A stretch of DNA of 33,272 nt, taken from assembly GCA_013388835.1 (NCBI GenBank), contig JACAEL010000017.1:1-33272 (forward strand), read 5' to 3'. A program made the position numbers and the translations under genes. Below the pieces are notes generated by a model. The model did no database searches, had not been told where the DNA came from, and worked only from the letters and a program-made list of their open reading frames with translations. This document shows, piece after piece, positions 1 to 7,943 of this stretch. The stretch is from Candidatus Thorarchaeota archaeon (GTDB lineage: Archaea > Asgardarchaeota > Thorarchaeia > Thorarchaeales > Thorarchaeaceae). How positions within the stretch are numbered: position 1 is the stretch's first letter; each line of letters starts with the position of its first letter.

Positions 1-1
1 G

Positions 2-793
2 TTCAAGACATGGACTCTCTTTGCAGGACACGACATGCTTGCGGTCACGACATCCGCTCCTGATTTCACCGATGACATAGCCCTTGAGGTTGGAGTTCAA
101 GCGGCTGACCAGACCCGCAGAAGGGTACCCTCGCTGGGACAAGTGGCCATTGTGGATGCACACAACTCCATCAGCGATGATGCCGTCTCGGTCATGTCCG
201 GAGACCCTGAGGCGGCAATGTTTGCTGACAGCATATCTGAGGCTGCGGCGAGGACAGTGGATATGCCTCAGACATCAATCGAGGCAGGAGTGTGCCAGAT
301 CGTTCCTGAGGGTGTGACGAAGAAGGACGGTCTAGGACCGGGTGGCATAACCGCTCTTGTACTGAAACAGGCCAACAATACGACGGCCTTTGTGTCCGTG
401 GATGGTAATAATGCAGAGCCCGGCTTCCGAGAAGAGATGGTCTCGATGCTGAGAAGGCAAGGGGTCGACTCAGCCGAACTGCTTACCACTGACACGCATG
501 TTGTGAATGCAATCTCGCTGTCTAGCCGAGGGTATCCTCCGGTGGGCAAAGCAAAGAAACAGGAGGTCCTCCAAGCCATTGCTGAGGCGGTCGGGTGTGC
601 ACGCAGCAAGCTTGGTGAGGTGAGTCTGGGACTCGGCTTTGGAGCCGTACGAGGAATTCGTACATTTGGAGAGAAGGGGTTTGACACCCTGACCGGTGAC
701 ATTGTGGAGGCGGCAGGCATTGCGAAACGAACAGGGCTTCGCACCGCTCTCATCTGCTACATACTGTCGCTGGTGACTATGCTGCTGTTCTGA
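2..793 (+). CDS. DUF2070 family archaeal membrane protein, C-terminal part (5' truncated by window)
   Basis: The reading frame is open from base 2 with no stop, so the gene begins before the window; the first ATG at 35 is internal. The visible 263 residues match the C-terminal half of archaeal DUF2070 proteins as I recall them: a D-x-HNS motif (VDAHNSISDD), a GPGGITALVL stretch, an FVSVDGNNAEPGFREEM segment and a TTDTHVVNA...GYPPVG motif. The last ~20 residues are a hydrophobic segment ending at the stop, so the protein closes with a membrane span. Full family members are about 600 residues with several N-terminal membrane segments, which would lie upstream. The function of the family is unknown. 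The gene is followed by ubiX on the same strand after about 75 nt. Family call is fairly confident; role unknown. Confidence 0.8.
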   Translation, partial: FKTWTLFAGHDMLAVTTSAPDFTDDIALEVGVQAADQTRRRVPSLGQVAIVDAHNSISDDAVSVMSGDPEAAMFADSISEAAARTVDMPQTSIEAGVCQIVPEGVTKKDGLGPGGITALVLKQANNTTAFVSVDGNNAEPGFREEMVSMLRRQGVDSAELLTTDTHVVNAISLSSRGYPPVGKAKKQEVLQAIAEAVGCARSKLGEVSLGLGFGAVRGIRTFGEKGFDTLTGDIVEAAGIAKRTGLRTALICYILSLVTMLLF

Positions 794-867
794 GCCGGAG
801 CATGTAAGCAGCCACTTCAAAAGCCACATTAGGACACCGCCGGTGCTAGAGATTGCACATGTGCGTG

Positions 868-1443
868 ATGACGATGGCAAGCAAGAGAGTCTTGGTCTGC
901 ATCACTGGAGCCAGCGGTGCAATCTATGGCGTTCGACTACTCCGGTCATTGAAACGGTTAGGTCATGAGGTCCATATCATCGTGAGCAGATGGGGAGCTG
1001 TCACTCTGGCACGGGAAGCAGACACAGAACCAGCAGTTCTAACCAGAGAGGCAGATGCGGTCTACGATGAGAATGACCTGTCTGCCGGTCCGGCCAGCGG
1101 TAGCTTTAGACTCGACTCGATGGCTATCGTGCCCTGCTCCATGAAGACACTCGCCTCAGTCGCTCACGGACTCGCTGACAACCTGATCTCGAGAGCGGCA
1201 GACTGCTGTCTGAAGGAGCGACGACGACTTGTCTTGGTCCCAAGAGAGTCCCCGTACAGCATTGTCCATCTGCGCAACATGCTGCTCGCGTCGCGTGCTG
1301 GAGCTATCATACTACCTGCCAGTCCGCCGTTCTGGAGCCGCCCCAAGACCGTTGACGATTTGGTTGATGGTCTCGTTGACAGAATGCTGGTCCATCTTGG
1401 AGTCACTCAGAATACGGAGCTTGAGTGGACGCCGGAAGAGTAG
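868..1443 (+). CDS. ubiX: UbiX-type flavin prenyltransferase
   Basis: UbiX joins dimethylallyl phosphate to FMN to make prenylated FMN, the cofactor of UbiD-type decarboxylases. The protein has the family N-terminus (KRVLVCITGASGAIYGVRLL), the phosphate/FMN-binding MAIVPCSMKTLASVAHGLADN region, and the KERRRLVLVPRESPYS segment followed by HLRNML, all at their usual places. At about 190 residues it has the usual length and no tail. The start is uncertain: TTG 853, ATG 859, ATG 868 and ATG 874 are all in frame with no clear Shine-Dalgarno. The conserved block starts at KRVLV, so 868 or 874 is preferred. No ubiD lies in the window. In archaea the cofactor also serves the UbiD-like phosphomevalonate dehydratase of the mevalonate pathway, which is one possible client (inference). 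Confidence 0.93.
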   Translation: MTMASKRVLVCITGASGAIYGVRLLRSLKRLGHEVHIIVSRWGAVTLAREADTEPAVLTREADAVYDENDLSAGPASGSFRLDSMAIVPCSMKTLASVAHGLADNLISRAADCCLKERRRLVLVPRESPYSIVHLRNMLLASRAGAIILPASPPFWSRPKTVDDLVDGLVDRMLVHLGVTQNTELEWTPEE

Positions 1444-1571
1444 AACGCACCCGCAGGACGCTCATGTCCCAAGCATCACACAGAGCGGCTTCTGCCTGCC
1501 AGTCGTAGCAGTTCTCCTGGAACTGGACAATGAGACCAGTCCCATGTGGTGCTCCCATACCCAACACAACA

Positions 1572-1778
1572 ATGGAACTGCGGGCCAACTCGACACCTAA
1601 ACTGAACTGGCTGAATGGTCTCGTTGTCGCTTGCCTGAAGTGTCAACGCCCCTGCATGACGCTCAGTATGACTGGCGGCAGACGGCCGCATACCATGACT
1701 GCTTGCGGCCGAGGACACATGACGGTTCGGCAGCCCGAGCGGCGTGCCCATGGGCAGTGGTCACAGGCCTTGAAGTGA
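1572..1778 (+). CDS. Small probable zinc-ribbon protein (68 aa)
   Basis: This short frame encodes a CLKC pair followed about 20 residues later by CGRGH. That is the C-x2-C...C-x2-GH pattern of the A-type ribbons in the large zinc-ribbon protein encoded opposite (for example its FSCAKC...CQNGH unit). The text after the first pair also resembles those units in length. The chosen start is the ATG nearest the conserved part; an upstream ATG at 1530 would add 14 residues. The stop (1776-1778) lies one base from the stop of the convergent gene at 1780, a tight packing that suits two real genes. There is no clear promoter or ribosome site, and a chance frame cannot be ruled out. If real, it may be a stand-alone relative of the neighbour's ribbons. 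Confidence 0.45.
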   Translation: MELRANSTPKLNWLNGLVVACLKCQRPCMTLSMTGGRRPHTMTACGRGHMTVRQPERRAHGQWSQALK

Positions 1779-1779
1779 C

Positions 1780-4074
1780 CTAACCCTGTTCCAGATACAG
1801 TGATAGAGTGAGTGTGTGAGAGCAGTACTGACACCTGATTGGCAGTCTCTTGCCAAGCTCCTCGACCTGTTCTGGTTCAAGAGGGCCACCGCAGCGCAGG
1901 CAGATCCACGAGTCCATTGTGTCTGCAAGCTCATCGATAGTAGTTGGAAGCATGGCCACGTCCTCACCCAATGCCTCTACCTTCACCACAGAGTGTCTTC
2001 CATTGATCGGACCAGCAATCAGGATTATGACTGCTACCTTCTTGCCTGTGTACTTGCCCTCGGCGAACCCTCTCAGAGTGCCGATGAACTCCTCGCCCAC
2101 GGTCCTCTCTTCAGCATCGACCAGGTGGAAGTTCTTGGTGGGAAGAATCATCTCTGCCTTCGTGAACAGTACTCTAGCATTCCATTCCAAGGTCTGCTCC
2201 TGACCGGTCTTTTCGAGGCTAGAGAGCAACAGGTCGAAGTCCTTTGTGGTCTTGGGAGTGGGCTTCAGCAGGTCACACACAGAGCGTATGAGCAGTGGCT
2301 CCACCTGTATCGTGTGTAGCTGGTCTCTGAAGTCGATGAACGATACTGTTGCAACAATCTTTCCCTGCACGCAGTCCTTCGTGGGATACAGCGTGAACTG
2401 TGGGCTGCGGAATCCACCCACCTCGATGCGTGACATGGTCTTGACGGTCTCGCCTGCCAGCTCCATACAGTCTTGCGGATAGGCAACTATGCTCACTGTC
2501 ACATTCGTGATCACATATGGGCTCTGATTGGCGACCTTGACCTTGAAGTCGAACTTGCCACCAACAATCTCGCAGCCTCTGTATACATGCACGCCCTCCT
2601 CTGCATCTCCCTCCTCGGCAGCCGAGGGTTCAATCTCAATGGGTTCCTCTTCCTCAGAGACCTCAACGGGAGGTTTCGTGCGGTCTTTCTGAATCTCCTC
2701 ATAGGCCTGTTGCATGGCCTCTGCATGGTCAGGAGGAATGTTCAACACTACCTTCCCGTGCACGGAGCACAGGAGTACGACCCGGGACTCTCTTCCGGCA
2801 GGACTGGCATACACCAAGTCCATTGGGCCATAGCACTCAGGACAGTGATAGAGGTTCTTGTACAGTCCGACAAGCTTTTCCTTGGGTATGCCCGGCACGA
2901 AGAATCTCTTTCCCCGGTGACCATTCTGGCACTCCATGTCGAATTCTATCAGACCTCTGCGGTCTTCGACGTCTCTCAGTGTAAGTGGCATGCGGCACTT
3001 CGCGCAGCTGAAACTCCGTATCATGGATGGCACATGGTCAATCTTTGGTACCTGTTCGAGTATGTAACCGTAGACATCAGAGGGGACCAGTCTGTTCAGG
3101 ACGCCGTGTAGGGGACAGACAACTCTGAACTCAGTCATGTCCTTCTTCCTCTTCGCGTCAAGGATGTGTGTCAAGAGCCCGCAGGACTCACATGTTAGGA
3201 CTGCATGAGTTATGTGTAGTCTCACCGGTTCGCTCCACTCCAGCGGGAGAATGCGCATCGTGACATGAGTGCTAGCTGGACAGACACACCGAAGTCGATA
3301 CCCTGTCCGGTCCACATCAATCTGCGTGACCGCTAGGGGTTGTCTACACTCTCTAGAGTAGAGCATGGCCTTGACGACTGAATCCTCGGTTATCTCAGAA
3401 ACAGCAACTCTCAGTGGTTCCGAGAGTTCCACGGGTATGTCTTTCTTGACAACACCGTGAGCCGGACAAGCAGCATGTACTCGTTCGTACTTGCCACGCG
3501 TTTCCGAGGCCACAATCTTCCCGGGGAGCAGACACCTGTCACAGTGTACAACTCTCTGCAGGATTCTCTTCATCAAACCCTCGTCGAGCACGGTTGGGAT
3601 GTAGTTGGTCTCTCTGTGGCCATTAGCACATCTGACCGTCAACTGGTAGAAGTCACCTCGGGCCGCTATCTCGCTGATGGCAAAGGTCTGCTTGCACTGG
3701 GGACACACAAACGACTCAACTATTGACCTTGAGGCCTCTTCTGTGTCGGCGGCTTGCAGGTTGATCACGCCAGTGAACTCTCTCGGAAACTCCTTCCGGA
3801 CTGTACCATGACGCGGGCAGAGAAAGAGCCCTTCTGTGCGCACACCAGTAGTTTCAATCCTGAGGAGGTTCATCGCGGCCCCACAGTCTATGCATATGAA
3901 GAGCCGGGAAAAGACTTCACTGGCCATTTCCTCAGCCTGATGTTGAGCCAACCGTCTCACGGACTTGTGGCCGTTGGCGCACTGCACCTGCATCGTCAGG
4001 ATCTTGTCTTTTAGCTCAGCATCTCTGATGTTGAGCGCTTCTCCACATCTTGTGCAGACGAACAATCCTAGCAC
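1780..4074 (-). CDS. Multi-zinc-ribbon array protein with C-terminal beta-rich region
   Basis: The 764-residue protein opens with eight tandem zinc-ribbon units that alternate between two types. A-type is C-x2-C...C-x-NGH (Cys 7/10/32-His 36; 124/127/149-153; about 355-385). B-type is C-x2-C...C-x2-HG (61/64/86-89; 178/181 to about 206; about 293-320; about 410-440). A- and B-units recur with a period of about 117 residues, so the array reads as four copies of a double ribbon. The third A-unit is degenerate: it has SREC instead of C-x2-C. An acidic linker (about 465-495) leads to a beta-rich region (about 495-725), and a final C-x2-C...C-x2-C ribbon closes the protein. I know no named family with this layout. 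The beta-rich region could be an Ig-like plus platform module as in adaptin/coatomer appendages (see findings). It is probably cytosolic, since there is no signal or membrane span. Confidence 0.8.
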   Translation of the reverse strand: MLGLFVCTRCGEALNIRDAELKDKILTMQVQCANGHKSVRRLAQHQAEEMASEVFSRLFICIDCGAAMNLLRIETTGVRTEGLFLCPRHGTVRKEFPREFTGVINLQAADTEEASRSIVESFVCPQCKQTFAISEIAARGDFYQLTVRCANGHRETNYIPTVLDEGLMKRILQRVVHCDRCLLPGKIVASETRGKYERVHAACPAHGVVKKDIPVELSEPLRVAVSEITEDSVVKAMLYSRECRQPLAVTQIDVDRTGYRLRCVCPASTHVTMRILPLEWSEPVRLHITHAVLTCESCGLLTHILDAKRKKDMTEFRVVCPLHGVLNRLVPSDVYGYILEQVPKIDHVPSMIRSFSCAKCRMPLTLRDVEDRRGLIEFDMECQNGHRGKRFFVPGIPKEKLVGLYKNLYHCPECYGPMDLVYASPAGRESRVVLLCSVHGKVVLNIPPDHAEAMQQAYEEIQKDRTKPPVEVSEEEEPIEIEPSAAEEGDAEEGVHVYRGCEIVGGKFDFKVKVANQSPYVITNVTVSIVAYPQDCMELAGETVKTMSRIEVGGFRSPQFTLYPTKDCVQGKIVATVSFIDFRDQLHTIQVEPLLIRSVCDLLKPTPKTTKDFDLLLSSLEKTGQEQTLEWNARVLFTKAEMILPTKNFHLVDAEERTVGEEFIGTLRGFAEGKYTGKKVAVIILIAGPINGRHSVVKVEALGEDVAMLPTTIDELADTMDSWICLRCGGPLEPEQVEELGKRLPIRCQYCSHTLTLSLYLEQG

Positions 4075-4161
4075 CTACTCGTCGAGTTGTCGTTAACTCA
4101 TACTTGACTGGGATGACTTGTCTTAAGATGGTTTTTGGGAGGCATTGGCAGTCTTCAGGCA

Positions 4162-4593
4162 TCACTGCGGCTCGTCACTCCCCAGGCCAGTCCGGGCTGT
4201 CTTCCTGTCCCCCGCAACTCTATCAGATGCCTTTCGGGCCATCTCCTCAAACCCTTTGACCCCCTTCTGGAGGCCCAGAGCGGACGCATAGAACACTGTC
4301 ATCGTCCCTCCAGCCACATTGAAGAATGGCGCAAGCCACCAGAGAGGTGCGACATACACACCAATTGCCACGAGGAGCACGCCCACTGCTAGACCACTCC
4401 ATCCGCTATCTACTGGCCGCCTTGCGGACCCCACTGCCGACATGTAGCAGGTGAGAGCAAAGCCAGCAGCGACAAGCAACGGTCCTATCAGTATCGTGTA
4501 GTAGCCTATCAACCAGACTGCTGCGCCTGCAAGAATCCAAAGAAAGTTCGGGTCTTCTCTGACAGTACCGGTGAACTTCTTCTCTGATGTCAC
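4162..4593 (-). CDS. Small multi-pass membrane protein, unknown function
   Basis: The 143-residue product has about four hydrophobic segments: FLWILAGAAVWLIGYYTILI, a second around LLVAAGFALTCYMSAVG, a third around GLAVGVLLVAIGVYV and a fourth around WLAPFFNVAGGTMTVFYASAL. A basic and acidic C-terminal tail follows. The frame is open further upstream to an ATG at 4722, but that would overlap the preceding gene by 77 bases and add an arginine/serine-rich leader that looks like out-of-frame sequence. The GTG at 4593 gives a more natural N-terminus (VTSEKKFTGTVRED). It is probably co-transcribed with the HD-like gene just upstream on the same strand. No family recognised. Confidence 0.65.
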   Translation of the reverse strand: MTSEKKFTGTVREDPNFLWILAGAAVWLIGYYTILIGPLLVAAGFALTCYMSAVGSARRPVDSGWSGLAVGVLLVAIGVYVAPLWWLAPFFNVAGGTMTVFYASALGLQKGVKGFEEMARKASDRVAGDRKTARTGLGSDEPQ

Positions 4594-4645
4594 AGTGTCA
4601 TCCCACGCACAGACAGTCGACCTGCCATATCTGTCTTCTGCGCCT

Positions 4646-5923
4646 TCAGACCAGCGATCCTGCGGGGTCCACAGACTCGAGGATTGAGTCAGCCTCCTTC
4701 TTGACCTTCTGCCTGTAGCCACGAGTTGTATACACTCTGATTGTCATTGTTCGCTGCTTCAGGCTTCTGGCCACCACACTCAACTCATCGAAACGCCATG
4801 TCTCATAACCCCTTGAACCGCGCTCGAAGAGGACTATCTGATCGATAGCGAGTCTGCATGGGTAGAAGCTGACCGAATCCCGGTTGGGAAAGTCCACATA
4901 TACAAGTGAAGGCTCGATGCCAACAGCTTCTGCCACTTCTCTCTCGAATGAGTACGCTCCGTCCAATCGGCTCAGTCGCTCGATGAATTCGGGGTCAGAG
5001 ATGGCGCGGCTGCTTGCCTCCTTCAGTAGATACCTTCGTCGGAATGCATTGTATATCTTGCTCGCCGTCTTCATCTCTTCCGGGTCGCCCTCCGAGACCC
5101 TGCACAGATGGTCCTGAAACGTGATGTCGTCACACTCAAAGAAGTCAATGGGGCCATCACCAGGGTTCCTGAACAAGAGCCTGCCCGCGCTGTCGAGCAC
5201 TCTCAGCAGCATGAGCTCAGCTGCTCTGACTGCTCTGTGGTAGTACACGGCCTCGAACATGTTCGCGCCGGCAGAGATGTACGATTCAAGCGTGAAGAGG
5301 GAGCTTCTTTCGATGCCAATTTGGTTCTTCATCGGGCGCATCGAATTGAAGAGTCGTCTGTACTCGAGCTGGGCATACTGGACTCCACTGAAATACGCAT
5401 CGCGCATCAGCATGTCTACCAGGCGAGGGTTCACCGGCACGGTGTGAATGTCAACCCTGGTACCGTCCAGAGGCACTCCCTTCTGAATGCAGTCTACAAT
5501 CTCGTCAAGGGAGAACTCACTGGCCTGCAGCATGTCTGTTGCCGCAGACCTCCTGACCACCTCTTCCGCTCTTCTTCTCATGTCGTGGCCGCGAGTAGAC
5601 AGGTACTCGTCCATGACGTTCGACCAGGGACCTCTGGCAAGAGTCAGAAGCATCGCGGTCAGGCGTCCTCGAAGAACATCCTCGTGTTCACTCCCGAGGC
5701 TGTCGAGGAAGATCGTCACCATGTGCATATAGCCCAACATGTGACTCATCAGGGATGCCTCGGCTCCAGGATACACCAAGAACACACCTGCAGGGACGCG
5801 TATTGTTCGAGAGCGCTGACACAGCCGCAGACTCAAGAGCTGGGACTCAAGCTTCGTAAGTCCAACATAACCGTGGAGAGGGTCTCTTATTTCCACGACC
5901 TTCTCGGTTTCGCTAAGCGGCAA
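4646..5923 (-). CDS. SAMHD1/dGTPase-like HD-domain protein with lost metal-binding motif
   Basis: The N-terminus follows the SAMHD1/YdhJ-like HD family: IRDPLHGYVGLTKLE, a QRSRTIRV segment where the family has QRLR-x-I-x-Q, FLVYPGAEASLMSHMLGYMHM where the family has V-PGA-H-RFEHSLG-H, and later LVDMLMRDAYFSGVQY matching the LDYL-RDAYYTG segment. The metal-binding residues are not there. The first His of the HT/RFEH segment is replaced, and the canonical HDxGHGPFSH is LARGPWSNVM, with no His-Asp pair. The fold is probably kept, but nucleotide triphosphohydrolase chemistry is unlikely. The start is a TTG with GAGGTG about 10 nt upstream; no better in-frame start was seen. It is the first gene of a leftward group and divergent from the peptidase gene. 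Possible roles are scaffold or nucleotide sensor (inference only). Confidence 0.75.
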   Translation of the reverse strand: MPLSETEKVVEIRDPLHGYVGLTKLESQLLSLRLCQRSRTIRVPAGVFLVYPGAEASLMSHMLGYMHMVTIFLDSLGSEHEDVLRGRLTAMLLTLARGPWSNVMDEYLSTRGHDMRRRAEEVVRRSAATDMLQASEFSLDEIVDCIQKGVPLDGTRVDIHTVPVNPRLVDMLMRDAYFSGVQYAQLEYRRLFNSMRPMKNQIGIERSSLFTLESYISAGANMFEAVYYHRAVRAAELMLLRVLDSAGRLLFRNPGDGPIDFFECDDITFQDHLCRVSEGDPEEMKTASKIYNAFRRRYLLKEASSRAISDPEFIERLSRLDGAYSFEREVAEAVGIEPSLVYVDFPNRDSVSFYPCRLAIDQIVLFERGSRGYETWRFDELSVVARSLKQRTMTIRVYTTRGYRQKVKKEADSILESVDPAGSLV

Positions 5924-6064
5924 CTGTCACAACACCTCGGTCATAGTAGTGGGGTCTCCTTCTTGAACATGTCTTGCATATTACTCCTTGGGTGCACCGT
6001 GACATTGTGCCTCTGCACTACGCAGTCAATAAGGTTCTTCAGCGAATCACTCAATTCGCAGCAC

Positions 6065-7897
6065 ATGAGACTCCTCGTCATTCCACTGCTCGTGATTGCA
6101 GCTCTTCTTCCACTACCTGCAACAGCCCCTATCCAGAGCACTTGCATGATGTCTACAGGCCCGCGTGTCGCATCGAGCATCCAACAGGTCTACGGGTCTG
6201 ACTTCTCACTGAACGTGTTTGAGAGTGTAAACGAGGAGTCCTATCTTGGACACGTCAAGAAGCTCACTGAGAACGGCTCGAGATGGACTAGACTTGAGGG
6301 GCAATCGGTAATCTTGAGCGACGCGAATGTGTACGCCGGCAGTTGGATTGCAAACACACTCGAAGAGATCTCCGGAGGCAGGATCGAGGTGGAGATGCTT
6401 GGCGAACACAGATCGGTGCTCGGGAGACTCCCCGGCTGGTCAAGTAACCGCTCCGCACCCGTGTTTGTCATTGGTGGCCACTATGACAGCGTCCAGAATG
6501 CGCCGGGTGCCAACGATGATGCTTCGGGCGTCGCAGCAGTGATTGAACTCGCACGAGTCCTATCCGCATACGAGTGGCCATTGGACATATACTTCGGCGC
6601 GTGGAACTCCGAAGAGATCGGCCTCCTTGGGTCAGAGGAAGTGGCTAGGATACTCTCCCAACGGCACATCAACATTCTCCAGTACTTCAACATCGATATG
6701 CTTCTTGTTGAAGACACTACAAAGCCGAGTGACCAACGTGTCTGGGGAATCTACAATAGTGCAGCCAGGTTTCATGAGAGCAGGCTGTTTGTAGACCTGA
6801 TTCGAATGATGAGTCATAACTATGGTATGGACTTGGTGTGCCCGCGCTCCTCGGGAATGGACTCGCTCTGGTACCACTCCGACCAGTATTCCTTTGTTCA
6901 ACAGGGTTTCAAGAACGCACTCTTCATGTTCGAGTCGGGCTTCAGTCGTGACAACGCCTACCACAGACCTGCCGACACTTGGGACAATCCACTCTATAAC
7001 TACAGCCTTGGCACGGACACGACAGCTGCAATTGGAGCTGCCATCGCATTCACAATGTCAGGCGCCTATGACAAACCGACCAGCTTGAGATTCAGTGGCA
7101 CACTCAACCCGGGAGCGGAGGAGAAGTTTCTCTTCGTCAACTCAATCACGACCGAGGTAGAGGTCAATGCGACATGGGCCGGTGGTGGACTTGACTTCAG
7201 TGTCGGTGCCGAGTATACTTCGCTCAACTCATCATCATTCACACAATCATCCGACTGGACTCAGGTCTTGACTGCTCAGACCGAGTGGAACGGACTCCAC
7301 AGAGTGACTGTCAAGAATCATGGGGGCGAACCGGTGACATTTGAAATGACAGTCGAGTATGAGTCAGATCTGAATGGCAACAACATTATCGACAGCAGCG
7401 AGTACTGGATGGACTCCTTCTTCGTGACGCGGGACAGCGACTCAGATGGGCTGAATAATCTCCTCGAGAAGGAGATTGGCACCGACCCGTACAAGACCGA
7501 CTCAGATAACGACAGGATGCCAGATGGTTACGAGTACTTCAATGGACTCGACCCGCTGGTGGCGGACGGTGATCTTGACCCGGATGGTGATGGCATCACG
7601 AACTTCTACGAGTACCTGAACCAGACGAACCCTCAGTCAAGTGATACCGACTCGGACCTCATGCCCGACCTGTGGGAGATCGAGCACAGCCTTGACCCGC
7701 GGACAGGCGATGCGGATCGGGATCCTGACGGGGACTCCATCACAAACCTTCAGGAGTATCTGCGGGGGTCTGACCCACACTCATACGACCTGTACTTCCT
7801 CATGCTCCCCGGCCCCGCGTCCATCTTGCTTGGCGGAGTCATCGGAGCTGCATGCGTGATATCGATTGGAATTGTAGTGATGCGGAGGAGACCGTGA
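6065..7897 (+). CDS. Secreted, membrane-anchored M28 family zinc metallopeptidase
   Basis: The 610-residue product starts with a signal peptide (MRLLVIPLLVIAALLPLPATA). The M28 catalytic domain has all metal and catalytic motifs: GGHYDS (His and Asp, about residue 138), NDDASG (bridging Asp, about 150), NSEEIGLLG (Glu-Glu, about 182), FNIDM (Asp, about 210) and YHRPADT (His, about 298). After a beta-rich stretch comes a run of Asp-rich repeats (DSDSDG, DSDNDRMPDG, DPDGDGI, DTDSDLMPD, DPDGDSI; about 455-575) like thrombospondin type-3 calcium-binding repeats. A C-terminal hydrophobic span followed by RRRP anchors it. It should act outside the cell as an aminopeptidase on peptides. The frame is open far upstream, but that part lies opposite the HD-like gene; ATG 6065 is chosen because the signal peptide begins there. 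ATG 5969 is an alternative. Confidence 0.92.
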   Translation: MRLLVIPLLVIAALLPLPATAPIQSTCMMSTGPRVASSIQQVYGSDFSLNVFESVNEESYLGHVKKLTENGSRWTRLEGQSVILSDANVYAGSWIANTLEEISGGRIEVEMLGEHRSVLGRLPGWSSNRSAPVFVIGGHYDSVQNAPGANDDASGVAAVIELARVLSAYEWPLDIYFGAWNSEEIGLLGSEEVARILSQRHINILQYFNIDMLLVEDTTKPSDQRVWGIYNSAARFHESRLFVDLIRMMSHNYGMDLVCPRSSGMDSLWYHSDQYSFVQQGFKNALFMFESGFSRDNAYHRPADTWDNPLYNYSLGTDTTAAIGAAIAFTMSGAYDKPTSLRFSGTLNPGAEEKFLFVNSITTEVEVNATWAGGGLDFSVGAEYTSLNSSSFTQSSDWTQVLTAQTEWNGLHRVTVKNHGGEPVTFEMTVEYESDLNGNNIIDSSEYWMDSFFVTRDSDSDGLNNLLEKEIGTDPYKTDSDNDRMPDGYEYFNGLDPLVADGDLDPDGDGITNFYEYLNQTNPQSSDTDSDLMPDLWEIEHSLDPRTGDADRDPDGDSITNLQEYLRGSDPHSYDLYFLMLPGPASILLGGVIGAACVISIGIVVMRRRP

Positions 7898-7943
7898 CAG
7901 GGCCCGCTCGAACGCTGGCAGCATCCGAGTGTACAGCTGCACA

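Noticed and set aside
1403-1588. Minus-strand 61-codon frame with a hydrophobic start (ARSSIVVLGMGAPHG)
   Set aside because: It overlaps the end of ubiX and the small zinc-ribbon frame; no family recognised and no promoter signal.
1816-3111. Long plus-strand frames (1816-2319, 2473-3111)
   Set aside because: They are antisense to the zinc-ribbon array gene, whose repeated Cys/His motifs show which strand codes.
5108-6064. Upstream extension of the M28 peptidase frame (open for about 319 codons before ATG 6065)
   Set aside because: It lies opposite the HD-like gene, shows no family features, and a proper signal peptide begins at 6065.
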